DNA of 47,134 nt from Rhizobacter sp. Root1238 (GTDB lineage Bacteria; Pseudomonadota; Gammaproteobacteria; Burkholderiales; Burkholderiaceae_C): NCBI RefSeq assembly GCF_001425825.1, contig NZ_LMDM01000034.1, positions 254,775 to 301,908 of the forward strand, in the 5' to 3' direction. The translations under genes and the position numbers were made by a program. The notes beneath the pieces were generated by a model. It saw nothing but the letters and a program-made list of their open reading frames with translations. It made no database searches and had not been told where the DNA came from. Below are positions 35,259 to 45,323 of the stretch, in pieces. How positions within the stretch are numbered: the first letter of the stretch is position 1; each line of letters starts with the position of its first letter.

Positions 35259-36028
35259 AGCAGGCCTGGCGCCGCCGCATCGCACCGGCCGTCGTGCTGC
35301 TCGCATTGCTCGCCGCCTGGGAGGCGCTGGTGCGGCTGGCCCACATCCCGCACTACACGCTGCCGGCACCCAGCCTCGTGCTGCAGACACTGGTCGCCAA
35401 CTTCGGGTCGCTGGCCGGCAGCTGGTGGTTCACCGTGAAGATCACCTTCGGCGCGCTGCTGCTGGCCTGCGCCGGCGGCGTGCTGATCGCCGCGGTGTTC
35501 GCGCTGTGGCGGCCGGTCGAAGAGGCGTTCTTTCCGGTCGCGGTGGTGCTGCAGGTGACGCCGATCGTCGCGGTCGCGCCGCTGATCCTGATCTACGTCG
35601 AGAGCACGACCGCCGCGCTGCTGCTGTGCGCCTGGATCGTCGCGTTCTTCCCGATCCTGTCGAACACCGTGGTCGGGCTGCGCGCGGCCGACGTGAACCT
35701 GCGCGAGCTGTTCCGGCTGTACCGCGCGACGCCTTGGCAGCGGTTGCGCCTGCTGCTGCTGCCGTCGGCATTGCCGTATTTCGTCGCCGGGCTGAAGATC
35801 TCTGGCGGCCTGAGCCTGATCGGCGCGGTGACGGCCGAGATGGTGGCCGGCGCCGCCGGCCGCGAAACGGGCCTCGCCTCGCGCATCCTGGAGGCGAGCT
35901 TCCGCACCGAGACGCCGAAGATGTTCGCCGCGCTGAGCCTGCTGGTGCTGACCGGCGTGCTGATCTTCGCCGGCTTCAATGCTTTGTCGCGCCTGTTGCT
36001 GGGCCGATGGCACGCCACCGAGAATTGA
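35255..36028 (+). CDS. ABC transporter permease, nitrate/sulfonate/thiamine-precursor type
   Basis: 257 residues with about six hydrophobic segments and a permease EAA-like loop, [36 protein letters not shown] 35255 overlaps the ATPase stop. N-terminal [11 protein letters not shown] is typical of the SsuC/TauC/ThiX-like family. The partner binding protein follows 20 bases later. Confidence 0.94.
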   Translation: MKQAWRRRIAPAVVLLALLAAWEALVRLAHIPHYTLPAPSLVLQTLVANFGSLAGSWWFTVKITFGALLLACAGGVLIAAVFALWRPVEEAFFPVAVVLQVTPIVAVAPLILIYVESTTAALLLCAWIVAFFPILSNTVVGLRAADVNLRELFRLYRATPWQRLRLLLLPSALPYFVAGLKISGGLSLIGAVTAEMVAGAAGRETGLASRILEASFRTETPKMFAALSLLVLTGVLIFAGFNALSRLLLGRWHATEN

Positions 36029-36048
36029 CCCATCGAAGGAGAGACCCC

Positions 36049-37074
36049 ATGAAGAACACGATCCGCCTTGCTGCCGCGACAGCCGCGCTGGCGATGACCC
36101 TCGCTGCCGGCAGCGCCGTCGCGCAGGACAAGGTGAGCTTCGCGACCAACTGGAAGGCGCAGGCTGCGCACGGCGGCTTCTACCAGGCGGTGGCCGACGG
36201 CACCTACAAGAAGTTCGGCCTCGACGTGACGCTGGTGCAGGGCGGCCCGCAGGTCAACAACCGCCCGCTGCTGCCGGCCGGCCGCATCGATTTCCTGATG
36301 ACGGGCAACCTGCTGCACAGCTTCGACAACGTGAAGAACGGCGTGCCGACGGTGGTCGTCGCCGCGATGTTCCAGAAAGATCCGCAGGCGCTGATCGCGC
36401 ACCCGGGGCAAGGCTACGAGTCGTTCGCGAAGCTGAAGGACGCGCCGCTCGCGCTGATCGCGAAAGACGGCCAGTTCAGCTGGTGGCAGTGGCTGAAGGT
36501 GACGCACGGCTTCAAGGACGAGGTGCTCAAGCCCTACAACTACAACCTCGGCCCGTTCCTCGCGAACCCGAAGGCGATCCAGCAGGGCTACTCGGTGGCC
36601 GAGCCGATCTACGTCGAGAACCAGGGCAAGTTCAAGCCGGTGGTGCACCTGCTGGCCGACCACGGCTTCAGCACGTACTCGACGGTGATCGAGGCGCGCA
36701 CCGACACTGCGCGGGACAAGCCGCAGCTGGTGCAGCGCTTCGTCGACGCGTCCATCCTCGGCTGGGTCAACTACCTGTATGGCGACCGCAAGGCGGCCAA
36801 CGCGATGATGATCAAGGAGAACCCGGAGATGACCGAGGCGGAGATCGAGGCGTCGGTCGCGCTGATGAAGCAGCAGGGCATCGTCGACTCGGGCGAGGCG
36901 CTGCGCAACGGCATCGGCGCGATGAGCGCGGAGCGTATCCAGGACTTCTACGCGCAGATGGTGAAGGCCGGGCTCTACAAGGCGGGCGAGGTCGACCTGG
37001 CCAAGGTCGCGACGCTGCAGTTCGTCAACAAGAAGGTCGGCCTGGACGTGAAGGCGAAGCTCGGCGGGCGCTGA
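36049..37074 (+). CDS. NMT1/THI5-like ABC substrate-binding protein
   Basis: 341 residues with a signal peptide (LAMTLAAGSAVAQ). The mature start is VSFATNWKAQAAHGGFYQAVADGTYKKFGLDVTLVQGGP, the NMT1/THI5 pattern, with RIDFLMTGN after it. Related proteins bind formylaminopyrimidine (ThiY) or taurine-like compounds. Here the ligand cannot be told from the sequence, and no TPP riboswitch lies upstream. A GGAG site precedes the ATG. Confidence 0.9.
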   Translation: MKNTIRLAAATAALAMTLAAGSAVAQDKVSFATNWKAQAAHGGFYQAVADGTYKKFGLDVTLVQGGPQVNNRPLLPAGRIDFLMTGNLLHSFDNVKNGVPTVVVAAMFQKDPQALIAHPGQGYESFAKLKDAPLALIAKDGQFSWWQWLKVTHGFKDEVLKPYNYNLGPFLANPKAIQQGYSVAEPIYVENQGKFKPVVHLLADHGFSTYSTVIEARTDTARDKPQLVQRFVDASILGWVNYLYGDRKAANAMMIKENPEMTEAEIEASVALMKQQGIVDSGEALRNGIGAMSAERIQDFYAQMVKAGLYKAGEVDLAKVATLQFVNKKVGLDVKAKLGGR

Positions 37075-37151
37075 CGCGCCGCGTGAGGTTTTGCTCAAGT
37101 GCGCCGCAAAGAGGTCGATACTTGCCGTAACACTTTTCCTGACACCGTGAC

Positions 37152-38012
37152 GTGAGCATCGAGAACGCACCGCGCGCCGGCGGCTTCCAGCCGCTCTCCA
37201 CCGCCTTGCCCGACATGGCGGCCTGGGTCCGGCACTTCCTCGGCTGCGAGATCCCGGTGCTGGCCAACACCGCCGATGCGCTGGAGGCGATGCGCGCGAA
37301 CGAAGACGACGTCGACGCGAACCTGATCGGCGAGATGGTCGCCGACGACCCGCTGATGACGCTGAAGGTGCTGGCCTATGCCGCGACGCACCGGCCGGCG
37401 CGGCTCGTCACCGATGTCGAGACCGTCACCGCCGCCGTCGTGCTGATGGGCATCTCGCCGTTCTTCGGCGCGTTCGGCGTGCAGCCGACGGTCGAGGACT
37501 GGCTGGCCGACCGGCCCGACGCCCTCGCCGGGCTGAACGACGTGCTGCGGCGCGCACACCGCGCATCGCGCTTTGCGCTGGCCTTCGCGATCCACCGGCA
37601 GGACCACGATGCCGCGCTGATCCACGAAGCCGCGCTGCTGCACGATTTCGCCGAGATGCTGCTGTGGGTGCATGCGCCCGACCTGGCGCTGACGATCCAG
37701 AACGCGCAGGCGGCCGACCCGACGCTGCGCTCGAATGCCATCCAGCAGAGCACGCTGCACATCGAGCTGTTCGACCTGCAGCAGGCGCTGATGAAGGCCT
37801 GGACGCTGCCGGAACTGCTGATCCGCATCTCCGACGACCGGCATGCCGAGCACCCGACGGTGCAGAACGTCGTGCTGGCGATCCGCCTCGCGCGGCACAC
37901 CGCGCACGGCTGGGACAACGCCGCGATCCCCGACGACGTGGCCGACATCGCCCAGCTGCTGAACCTGTCGACCGCCGCGACGCAGGCGATGCTGCAGGAC
38001 CTCGACCACTGA
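37152..38012 (+). CDS. HDOD-domain protein
   Basis: 286 residues from a GTG start. The HDOD region begins around residue 30 (CEIPVLANTADALEAMRANEDDVDANLIGEMVADDPLMTLKVLAYA) and includes IHEAALLHDFAEMLLWVHAP. HDOD proteins are HD-like but usually lack metal-dependent phosphodiesterase residues; they act in signalling. The neighbouring context gives no clear partner. Its stop directly abuts that of the convergent Lrp gene. Confidence 0.85.
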   Translation: MSIENAPRAGGFQPLSTALPDMAAWVRHFLGCEIPVLANTADALEAMRANEDDVDANLIGEMVADDPLMTLKVLAYAATHRPARLVTDVETVTAAVVLMGISPFFGAFGVQPTVEDWLADRPDALAGLNDVLRRAHRASRFALAFAIHRQDHDAALIHEAALLHDFAEMLLWVHAPDLALTIQNAQAADPTLRSNAIQQSTLHIELFDLQQALMKAWTLPELLIRISDDRHAEHPTVQNVVLAIRLARHTAHGWDNAAIPDDVADIAQLLNLSTAATQAMLQDLDH

Positions 38013-38495
38013 CTACAGCGGCACGGCCGTGGTGTTCTTCACCCGGTCCATCACGAAGCTGGTCTTGCAGTCCTCGACGCTCGGGTGCTTCAGCAACGTC
38101 TCCATCACGAAGCGCGAATAGTGGGCCATGTCCTGCACGACGACGCGCATCAGGTAGTCCATCTCGCCGGTCAGCGCAACGCATTCGACCACCTCGGGCC
38201 AGGTCTGCACGGCCGCGCGGAACAGGTCCATTGGGTTGCGCTTGTGCACCTCGGAGTGCTTCTCGAGCCGCACGTTCAGGTAGGCGGTGAGCCCGAGCCC
38301 GACGCGTTCGGGCGGCACCAGCGCCACGTAGCCGGCGATCGCGCCCGATTCCTCGAGCCGCTTGACCCGTCGCAGCGTCGCCGACGGCGACAGGCTGACC
38401 TGCACGGCCAGCACGTCGTAAGTGATCCGGCCGTCGGCTTGCAGCGCGCGAAGAATGCGCCGATCAATCGCATCCAGCTGGATTTCCGTTTCCAT
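38013..38495 (-). CDS. Lrp/AsnC-family transcriptional regulator
   Basis: 160 residues. The HTH is IDRRILRALQADGRITYDVLAVQVSLSPSATLRRVKRLEESGAIAGY; the ligand-binding RAM domain follows (VVECVALTGEMDYLMRVVVQDMAHYSRFV). ATG 38495 was chosen as the family start. It is divergent from hpd and most likely senses an aromatic amino acid to control the hpd-pheC-phhA operon. The sensing is inference. Confidence 0.95.
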   Translation of the reverse strand: METEIQLDAIDRRILRALQADGRITYDVLAVQVSLSPSATLRRVKRLEESGAIAGYVALVPPERVGLGLTAYLNVRLEKHSEVHKRNPMDLFRAAVQTWPEVVECVALTGEMDYLMRVVVQDMAHYSRFVMETLLKHPSVEDCKTSFVMDRVKNTTAVPL

Positions 38496-38505
38496 GCCGA
38501 CAATT

Positions 38506-38563
38506 TTGCAGCTTTCCTGCGAAGCGCGCCCATCGCGGGGCAGAACTTGCATGAATCCTGCAA
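38506..38563. promoter_or_regulatory. Two candidate Lrp-type dyads between the regulator and hpd
   Basis: TTGCAG-CTTTC-CTGCGAA (38506-38523) and TTGCA-TGAATCC-TGCAA (38547-38563) are both dyads built on TTGCA/TGCAA. They lie 41 bases apart in the 116-base gap. Further TGCAG copies follow near 38579-38602. Lrp-family regulators commonly bind such spaced dyads. Confidence 0.5.
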
Positions 38564-38611
38564 CGGGACGACTCTACAGTGCAGGCAACTTCCACTTTGC
38601 AGGAGCGCGCC

Positions 38612-39729
<1,118 letters not shown>

Positions 39730-39733
<4 letters not shown>

Positions 39734-40500
39734 AGCGCGTGCGTTCGTTCATCGGCCTCGCGCTCGCGGCGCTGGCCGCCGGCGCGTCGGCGCAGGACTC
39801 GTCGCTCGACGCGGTGATGAAGGCCGGCGTGCTGCGCGCCTGCACGCCGGGCGACTACAAGCCGTTCAGCTTCCAGCGCGCCGATGGCGGCTTCGAAGGC
39901 CTGGACGTCGACCTGGCGCAGTCGCTGGCCGCGGCGATCGGCGTCAAGCTCGAGCTGGTGAAGACGAGCTGGGCCAACCTGCTGCCGGACTTCGGTGCCG
40001 GCAAGTGCGATGTCGCGATCGGCGGCATCTCGGTCAGCACCGAGCGCCAGAAGCGGGTGTTCTTCAGCACCGCCTACATGGTCAACGGCAAGACGCCGCT
40101 GGTTCGCTGCGAGGACGTGTCGAAGTACCAGAGCGTGGCCGACATCGACAAGGCCGGCGTGCGCGCGATCGCCAACCCGGGCGGCAGCAACGAGCGCTTC
40201 GCGCGCGCCAATTTCAAGACCGCGACGCTGACGATCCATGCCGACAACCTGACGATCTTCGACGAGCTGCTGGCCAAACGGGCCGACGTGTTCGTGACCG
40301 AGGCCGCCGAGACGCTGGTGCAGCAGAAGCTGCGGCCTGGCTTGTGCGCGGTGAACCCGGACCGGCCGCTGCAGTATGGCGAGATGGCCTGGATGCTGCC
40401 GCGCAACGACATGGTGATGAAGGGCTTCGTCGACCAGTGGCTGCACCTGGCCAAGGCGAGCGGCGAGTACCAGCGGACGGCCGACAAATGGCTGCGGTGA
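39730..40500 (+). CDS. pheC: Periplasmic cyclohexadienyl (prephenate/arogenate) dehydratase, PheC type
   Basis: 256 residues with a signal peptide ([13 protein letters not shown]). The fold is the solute-binding type; PheC enzymes evolved from amino-acid binding proteins. Features recalling Pseudomonas PheC are [52 protein letters not shown] and the [23 protein letters not shown] end. It would convert prephenate to phenylpyruvate in the periplasm. A plain amino-acid binding protein cannot be excluded. It overlaps hpd by four bases. Confidence 0.75.
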
Positions 40501-41384
40501 ACGATGGCGCCGGTGCCGCGAAGGGCATGAACAGCGGTGTCGCGCCAGCCACCTATGGCCAGGGCGATCGCCCGCCCCGCGGCGACTATGCCTCGGCGCG
40601 CGCCGACTACACCTGCGAGCAGGACTGGGACCGCTACACCGCCGAGGACCACGCGCTCTACCAGCGGCTGTACGAGCGCCAGGCGGCGCAGCTGCCGGGC
40701 CTGGCCTGCGAGGAGTTCATCGACGCGGTCGGGCAGCTCGGCACGCCGACGCAGATCCCGCGCTTCGAGGCGCTGTCGCAGCGCCTGCGCCGCGCGACCG
40801 GCTGGGAGGTGGTCGCGGTGCCGGGGCTGATTCCCGAAGAGGCGTTCTTCGCGCTGCTGGCCGCGCGGCGCTTCCCGGTCACCGGCTGGATCCGCAAGCC
40901 GGAGGAGTTCGACTACGTGGTCGAGCCCGATGTCTTCCACGACCTGTTCGGCCATGTGCCGCTGCTGTTCAACCCGATGTTCGCCGACTACATGCAGGCC
41001 TATGGCGCCGGCGGCCTGAAGGCGAGCCGGCTGCAGTCGTGCGAGTACCTCGCGCGGCTCTACTGGTACACGGTGGAGTTCGGTCTGATCGCGACGCCGG
41101 CCGGCCTGCGCGCGTATGGCGCGGGCATCCTGTCGTCGGCCGGCGAGCTGCGCCACAGCGTGACCAGCGCGCAGCCGCAGCGCCTGGGCTTCGACCTGGA
41201 GCGAATCATGCGCACGCGCTACAAGATCGACACCTTCCAGGCCACCTACTTCGTGATCGATTCGTTCGAGCAGCTGTTCCGCGCGACCGCGCCCGACTTC
41301 ACGCCGATCTACGAAGCGGTGTCGCGGCGCGACGAGTTGGCGGCCGAGGCGACGCTGCCCGGCGACCGCGTGCTGGGCCTGTGA
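40488..41384 (+). CDS. phhA: Phenylalanine 4-monooxygenase
   Basis: 298 residues from ATG 40488. Iron ligands are His151 and His156 (FHDLFGHVPLLFNP) and Glu197 (YWYTVEFGL). GWIRKPEEFDYVVEPDVFH and the C-terminal IDTFQATYFVIDSFEQLF confirm the family. It hydroxylates Phe to Tyr using tetrahydropterin and O2. Starts at GTG 40497 (overlapping the pheC stop) or ATG 40527 are also possible, since the first 20 residues are not conserved. It is the third gene of the hpd-pheC-phhA operon. Confidence 0.95.
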   Translation: MAAVNDGAGAAKGMNSGVAPATYGQGDRPPRGDYASARADYTCEQDWDRYTAEDHALYQRLYERQAAQLPGLACEEFIDAVGQLGTPTQIPRFEALSQRLRRATGWEVVAVPGLIPEEAFFALLAARRFPVTGWIRKPEEFDYVVEPDVFHDLFGHVPLLFNPMFADYMQAYGAGGLKASRLQSCEYLARLYWYTVEFGLIATPAGLRAYGAGILSSAGELRHSVTSAQPQRLGFDLERIMRTRYKIDTFQATYFVIDSFEQLFRATAPDFTPIYEAVSRRDELAAEATLPGDRVLGL

Positions 41385-42284
41385 TCACAGCGCGGCCAGC
41401 AGCGCGTCGAACACCACCGGCTGGTTGACCAGGTCGACGTGCGCGACGCCCGGCACATGCCGGTTGTCGGCGCCCGGCAGCGTCGCGGTGCTGGCCGGGA
41501 ACACGATGTTGTCGCAGTGGCTGTAGAAGCAGATGAAGCGCCCCGGCAGCGTGGCCGATTCGCGGGTGCCGAGCGCCTGCTGCCAGGGGCTCGCGAGGCG
41601 CATCTGATGCCCGTTGGCCGTCGTCGAGAAGCGCCCGAGCCAGGTGCCGCGGTGCGGGCTGCCGATCGTGATGATGCGGTGCGCGCGCGTTTCGCCACCG
41701 TGCGCCGCGGCCCACGCGCGGATCGCGAGGCCGCCCATGCTGTGGCCCACCAGCACCGGCGCGCGGCCGGTTGCGGCTTCCAGCCGGGCGACGGCCTGCT
41801 CGATGATGTCGGCATAGTGGTCGATCGAGCCGAACACCGGTTCGAGGTTGACCGCGATGAACGGCGTGCCGCGCTGCAGCAGCCGTTGCATCCACCGGTT
41901 CCACAGCCCGCGGTTGCAGACGAAGCCGTGGACCAGCACCACGCCGCGATCGGCGGGCGCGCCGGGTGCGCGGTCAGGCACGTGGTCGGGCACGAGGGTC
42001 GAGCGGAAGGGCTGCCGCCAGCAGAACACCTGCGGTGCCGTCAGCACCTCGCCGATCCAGGCGTGCAGCAACTGGGGCACCGTCGCGCGCGGCGTCGGAT
42101 CGTCGCCGTGCACGAAGTACAGGAACACGAACTCGAGGCCGAGGAAGAGCGCGTAGCCGAAGACGATCAGCGCCGCACCGGCGCCGGCCCACACTGGGCG
42201 ATCGATGTGGATGAACCACGCTGCCCACAGGATTGCGGTGAACAGCAGGCCGAAGGTGATGAAGCGTTGCAGTCGCGCGAGCAT
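41385..42284 (-). CDS. Membrane-anchored alpha/beta hydrolase (lipase-like)
   Basis: 299 residues. Two N-terminal hydrophobic segments (ITFGLLFTAILWAAWFI and AGAGAALIVFGYALFLGLEFVFLYFV) precede a hydrolase domain. That domain has the oxyanion region VVLVHGFVCNRGLW, the nucleophile elbow GHSMGG and a likely late His in VPGVAHVDLVNQP. The substrate is unknown; triacylglycerol lipase/esterase-type activity is plausible. Its stop abuts the phhA stop. Confidence 0.88.
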   Translation of the reverse strand: MLARLQRFITFGLLFTAILWAAWFIHIDRPVWAGAGAALIVFGYALFLGLEFVFLYFVHGDDPTPRATVPQLLHAWIGEVLTAPQVFCWRQPFRSTLVPDHVPDRAPGAPADRGVVLVHGFVCNRGLWNRWMQRLLQRGTPFIAVNLEPVFGSIDHYADIIEQAVARLEAATGRAPVLVGHSMGGLAIRAWAAAHGGETRAHRIITIGSPHRGTWLGRFSTTANGHQMRLASPWQQALGTRESATLPGRFICFYSHCDNIVFPASTATLPGADNRHVPGVAHVDLVNQPVVFDALLAAL

Positions 42285-42314
42285 GCGGACGATGCTAGCA
42301 GCGCGGTGTGACGC

Positions 42315-43928
42315 TCACGCCAGCTGCACGTCGCGGCCGGTCAGGCGCTTCGCGAGGCGCGTTGCGAGCATCGTCGCGAGGCCGTAGACCGACAGCTGCG
42401 GGTTCGCACCGATGCTGGTCGGGAACAGCGAGCCGTCGTGCACCGACAGGTTCGCGAGCTGCCAGTGCGTGCCGTCGGGGCGGACCACGCCTTGCGCTTC
42501 GCTGCCGGCCATCGGGCAGCCGCCCATCACATGGGCGCTGACGACGCGCGTCAGCAGGGGCTTCATCGGCAGCGCTTCGATCTGCCGGCGTGCCTCGGCC
42601 CACGACGTGGTCGGCACGGCACTCTCGTGCACCGGCATGACGCTGCGCGCGCCGGCGGCGAACTGGATCTCGGCCATGCTGAGGAAGGCACGGCGCGCGC
42701 CGTCCATCACGAAATCGTTCAACGGGTAGTCGAGGATCGGCGTACCGTCGCCGCGCAACGCGACCGATCCGCCGGGCGACTCCGCATGGAAGCCGTCGCG
42801 CATCAGTGCCAGCAGGCCGTGCGTGCGCGGGAACTCGGCCAGCATCTCGGCCTGCGCACGACCATGGCCGGCGAGCGTCGACGCCAGGATCACCGGGTGC
42901 AGCGGCGGCGCCTCGAGCTTGTAGCCGATCGGCCCGGTCAGCGGCTGCGTCTGCAGGAAGTGATCGGTGTAGAGGGTCTGCGGTGCGCCGTCCCAGCCAT
43001 TGACCGGATCGGCGAAGTTCGCCGCCGATATCACGACCGGGTGCAGGAAGGTGCGCTTGCCGACCAGGCCGTGCGGGTCCGGTGTGCCGGAGCGCAGCAG
43101 CAGCGCCGGCGAATTGATCGCGCCGCCGGCGACGACGTAGTGCTTTGCGGTGATGCGCACACCGGCACCGCCGGTGGCCGCGCTGTTGTCGGAGACCGGC
43201 GCGCAGTGCAGCGCCTGGACGACGCCGTCGCGCGACTCGAGGCGCTCGGCGCGCATCTGCACCAGCAGCGTGGCGCCACCGTCGAGCGCGGCCGGCAGGG
43301 TCGTCACCAGCATCGACTGCTTCGCGTTCGTCGGGCAGCCCATGCCACAGGAGCCGAGGTTCCAGCAGCCCTTCACATTGCGCTGGATCGCGGAGGCCGG
43401 AATGCCGAGCTTGGTGGCGCCGGTGCGCAGCAGCTCGTTGTTCCGGTTCGGCGCCGCGAGCCAGGGGCCGATGTTGAGGCGGCGCTCGGCCTGCTCGAAC
43501 CACGGGGTCATCGCGGCCGCCGTCATCTCGGCGAGACCGAACTGCGACTGCCAGTGCGCCAGCGTGTCGACCGGCGTGCGGAACGAGCTGGTCCAGTTCA
43601 CCGTCGTCGAGCCGCCGACGCAGCGGCCCTGCAGGATGTTGATCGCCTTGTCGGCGGTCTTGCGCGCGGCGCTCTCCTGGTAGAGGCTCGGGTAGGCCTC
43701 GCTCTCGCGCTGGCGGAAATCGCGGCTGCTCTTCAGCGGGCCCTCTTCGACGATCACGACCTGCAGGCCGGCCTTCGTCAGCAACTCGGCCGTGATGCCG
43801 GCGCCGGCGCCGCTGCCGACGATCGCGACGTCGCAGCTCAGGGTCGCCGGCACCGGGCCGTGCGGGCCGCCGAAGACGTGCCAGCCGCGCTGCAGTCCTT
43901 GCTGGATCGGGTCGTCGAAATGGCTCAT
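42315..43928 (-). CDS. GMC-family FAD-dependent oxidoreductase
   Basis: 537 residues. The FAD motif VAIVGSGAGAGITAELL starts near 34. The GMC segments GRCVGGSTTVNW, GCWNLGSCGMGCPTNAKQSML and AGGAINSPALLLRSG follow, with C-terminal SAHVMGGCPMAGSE and SLFPTSIGANPQLSVYGLA. No signal peptide is present. Its start shares one base with the stop of the upstream twin-arginine small gene, suggesting a two-subunit dehydrogenase. Substrate unknown; related enzymes oxidise sugars, alcohols or sterols. Confidence 0.93.
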   Translation of the reverse strand: MSHFDDPIQQGLQRGWHVFGGPHGPVPATLSCDVAIVGSGAGAGITAELLTKAGLQVVIVEEGPLKSSRDFRQRESEAYPSLYQESAARKTADKAINILQGRCVGGSTTVNWTSSFRTPVDTLAHWQSQFGLAEMTAAAMTPWFEQAERRLNIGPWLAAPNRNNELLRTGATKLGIPASAIQRNVKGCWNLGSCGMGCPTNAKQSMLVTTLPAALDGGATLLVQMRAERLESRDGVVQALHCAPVSDNSAATGGAGVRITAKHYVVAGGAINSPALLLRSGTPDPHGLVGKRTFLHPVVISAANFADPVNGWDGAPQTLYTDHFLQTQPLTGPIGYKLEAPPLHPVILASTLAGHGRAQAEMLAEFPRTHGLLALMRDGFHAESPGGSVALRGDGTPILDYPLNDFVMDGARRAFLSMAEIQFAAGARSVMPVHESAVPTTSWAEARRQIEALPMKPLLTRVVSAHVMGGCPMAGSEAQGVVRPDGTHWQLANLSVHDGSLFPTSIGANPQLSVYGLATMLATRLAKRLTGRDVQLA

Positions 43929-44431
43929 CAGAGTTCGCGGGGTCCCGGGTAGCCGATCGCCGGCCACGCGGAGGGGTCCGAGAAGTAGGCGCCGTTGGTG
44001 ATGTCGCGCAGCGCGTGATAGACCTGCTGCCGGGTTGCGAAGCGCGAGGTGCGCATGTCCTGCAGAGATTGCTGCACCTCGTCGACGGTGGCGGTGTCCC
44101 AGGGCGCAGCCAGCCCGGCGAGCAGGCGACGGCCCGGCGCCGTGCACAGGATGCCCAGCAGCTGCGCGAGCTCTGTCTGCGCAGCGGGTGCGAAGCCGTG
44201 GATGGTTTGGCGGACCCGTTCGAGGTGCGCCGCGACGGCAGCGGAGCGTGCCGCCCCTGATGGCAGCGCGCCGTCGAGCACCGCCTGTGCGACGGCAGCG
44301 AACAGCGCGCGGCTGTCGGCGCTCAACTCGTCGGCGGGCGTGCCGGGTCGCATCAGCACGAGGCCGCCGCCGACCGCGATCAACGTGAGCGAGGCGGCCG
44401 CGCCGACCTGGAGGAGCTTGCGTCTTTGCAT
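43928..44431 (-). CDS. Small twin-arginine subunit of a GMC dehydrogenase (gluconate 2-dehydrogenase subunit 3-like)
   Basis: 167 residues. The N-terminus MQRRKLLQVGAAASLTLIAVGGG carries the Arg-Arg pair and hydrophobic stretch of a Tat signal, and the rest is helical with SDPSAWPAIGYPGPREL at the end. In gluconate/sugar dehydrogenases the small subunit carries the Tat signal and takes the folded FAD subunit across the membrane. The one-base overlap with the GMC gene supports this. No haem-binding third subunit is seen next to it. Confidence 0.8.
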   Translation of the reverse strand: MQRRKLLQVGAAASLTLIAVGGGLVLMRPGTPADELSADSRALFAAVAQAVLDGALPSGAARSAAVAAHLERVRQTIHGFAPAAQTELAQLLGILCTAPGRRLLAGLAAPWDTATVDEVQQSLQDMRTSRFATRQQVYHALRDITNGAYFSDPSAWPAIGYPGPREL

Positions 44432-44540
44432 GGGGTTGGTGGGATGCGCGCGCAGTGTTGCATCATTCGCCGCAGCCGCCGTAGAGGCACGGGACTAGCC
44501 CGGCCTCTCGTAAACCCGCAACGAGCAACGAGCTTCCGCC

Positions 44541-45266
44541 ATGGCCGCGACGAGCGACAACATCCTTCAGCACCTGTCGGCGGTGGAGTCCGAACGCGTT
44601 CGCCGGGCGGGCGACCGCTCGCTGCAGGCTCGTGTGACGGCCGTGAAGGCCTATCAGCAGCGGCGCTTCGCGCACACCTATGCTGACCTTCTCGCGTCGC
44701 CTCGCTACCGCGGCGTGGCGCAGTTCTTTCTCGACGAGCTGTACGGACCGCGCGACTTTGCCGAGCGCGATGCGCAGTTCGCGCGGGTCGTGCCGGCGTT
44801 GACGCGGCTCTTTCCGAGCGATGTGTTGTCGACTGTGGAATCCCTGGCCGCGCTGCATGCCTTGTCGGAATCGCTGGACAGCGGCATGGGCGCGGCGGTG
44901 GCGGACGCACCGGTGGACGCACCGGAGTACCTGGCGGCCTGGCAGGCCTGCGGGCGACGGGCGGATCGCGAACGCCAGGTGGCATTGACCGTGAAGATCG
45001 GCGAATCGCTCGACCAGCTGACGCGGCGGCTGCTGCTGCGCCAGAGCTTGCGCATGATGCGCGTGCCGGCGCGCGCCGCGGGGCTGTCGTCCTTGCAATC
45101 GTTCCTGGAGTCGGGCTTCGACACCTTCCATGCGATGGGTGGCGCCTCGGAGTTCTTGAAGACCGTCCGCGCGAGGGAGTTGGCGCTGATGCAGTCGCTC
45201 TTCGCGACCGACGCTGTCACCCACGGGACAACGGCGCGCGCGGCTGCGTTAGGACAACTACCGTAG
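44541..45266 (+). CDS. FFLEELY-motif protein
   Basis: 241 residues, largely helical. The family hallmark FFLEELYGPRDF appears as FFLDELYGPRDFAERDAQF around residue 62, an Asp for Glu change. No enzyme motif or membrane segment is seen; the function of the family is unknown. It lies 57 bases upstream of fadD on the same strand and may be cotranscribed. ATG 44541 gives a helical start and no competing frame. Confidence 0.75.
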   Translation: MAATSDNILQHLSAVESERVRRAGDRSLQARVTAVKAYQQRRFAHTYADLLASPRYRGVAQFFLDELYGPRDFAERDAQFARVVPALTRLFPSDVLSTVESLAALHALSESLDSGMGAAVADAPVDAPEYLAAWQACGRRADRERQVALTVKIGESLDQLTRRLLLRQSLRMMRVPARAAGLSSLQSFLESGFDTFHAMGGASEFLKTVRARELALMQSLFATDAVTHGTTARAAALGQLP

Positions 45267-45323
45267 CCGCGCCGCGGGGGCGACCCGCACCATGGAGTAC
45301 CTTCTCCCACGAGCGCCGCATCG

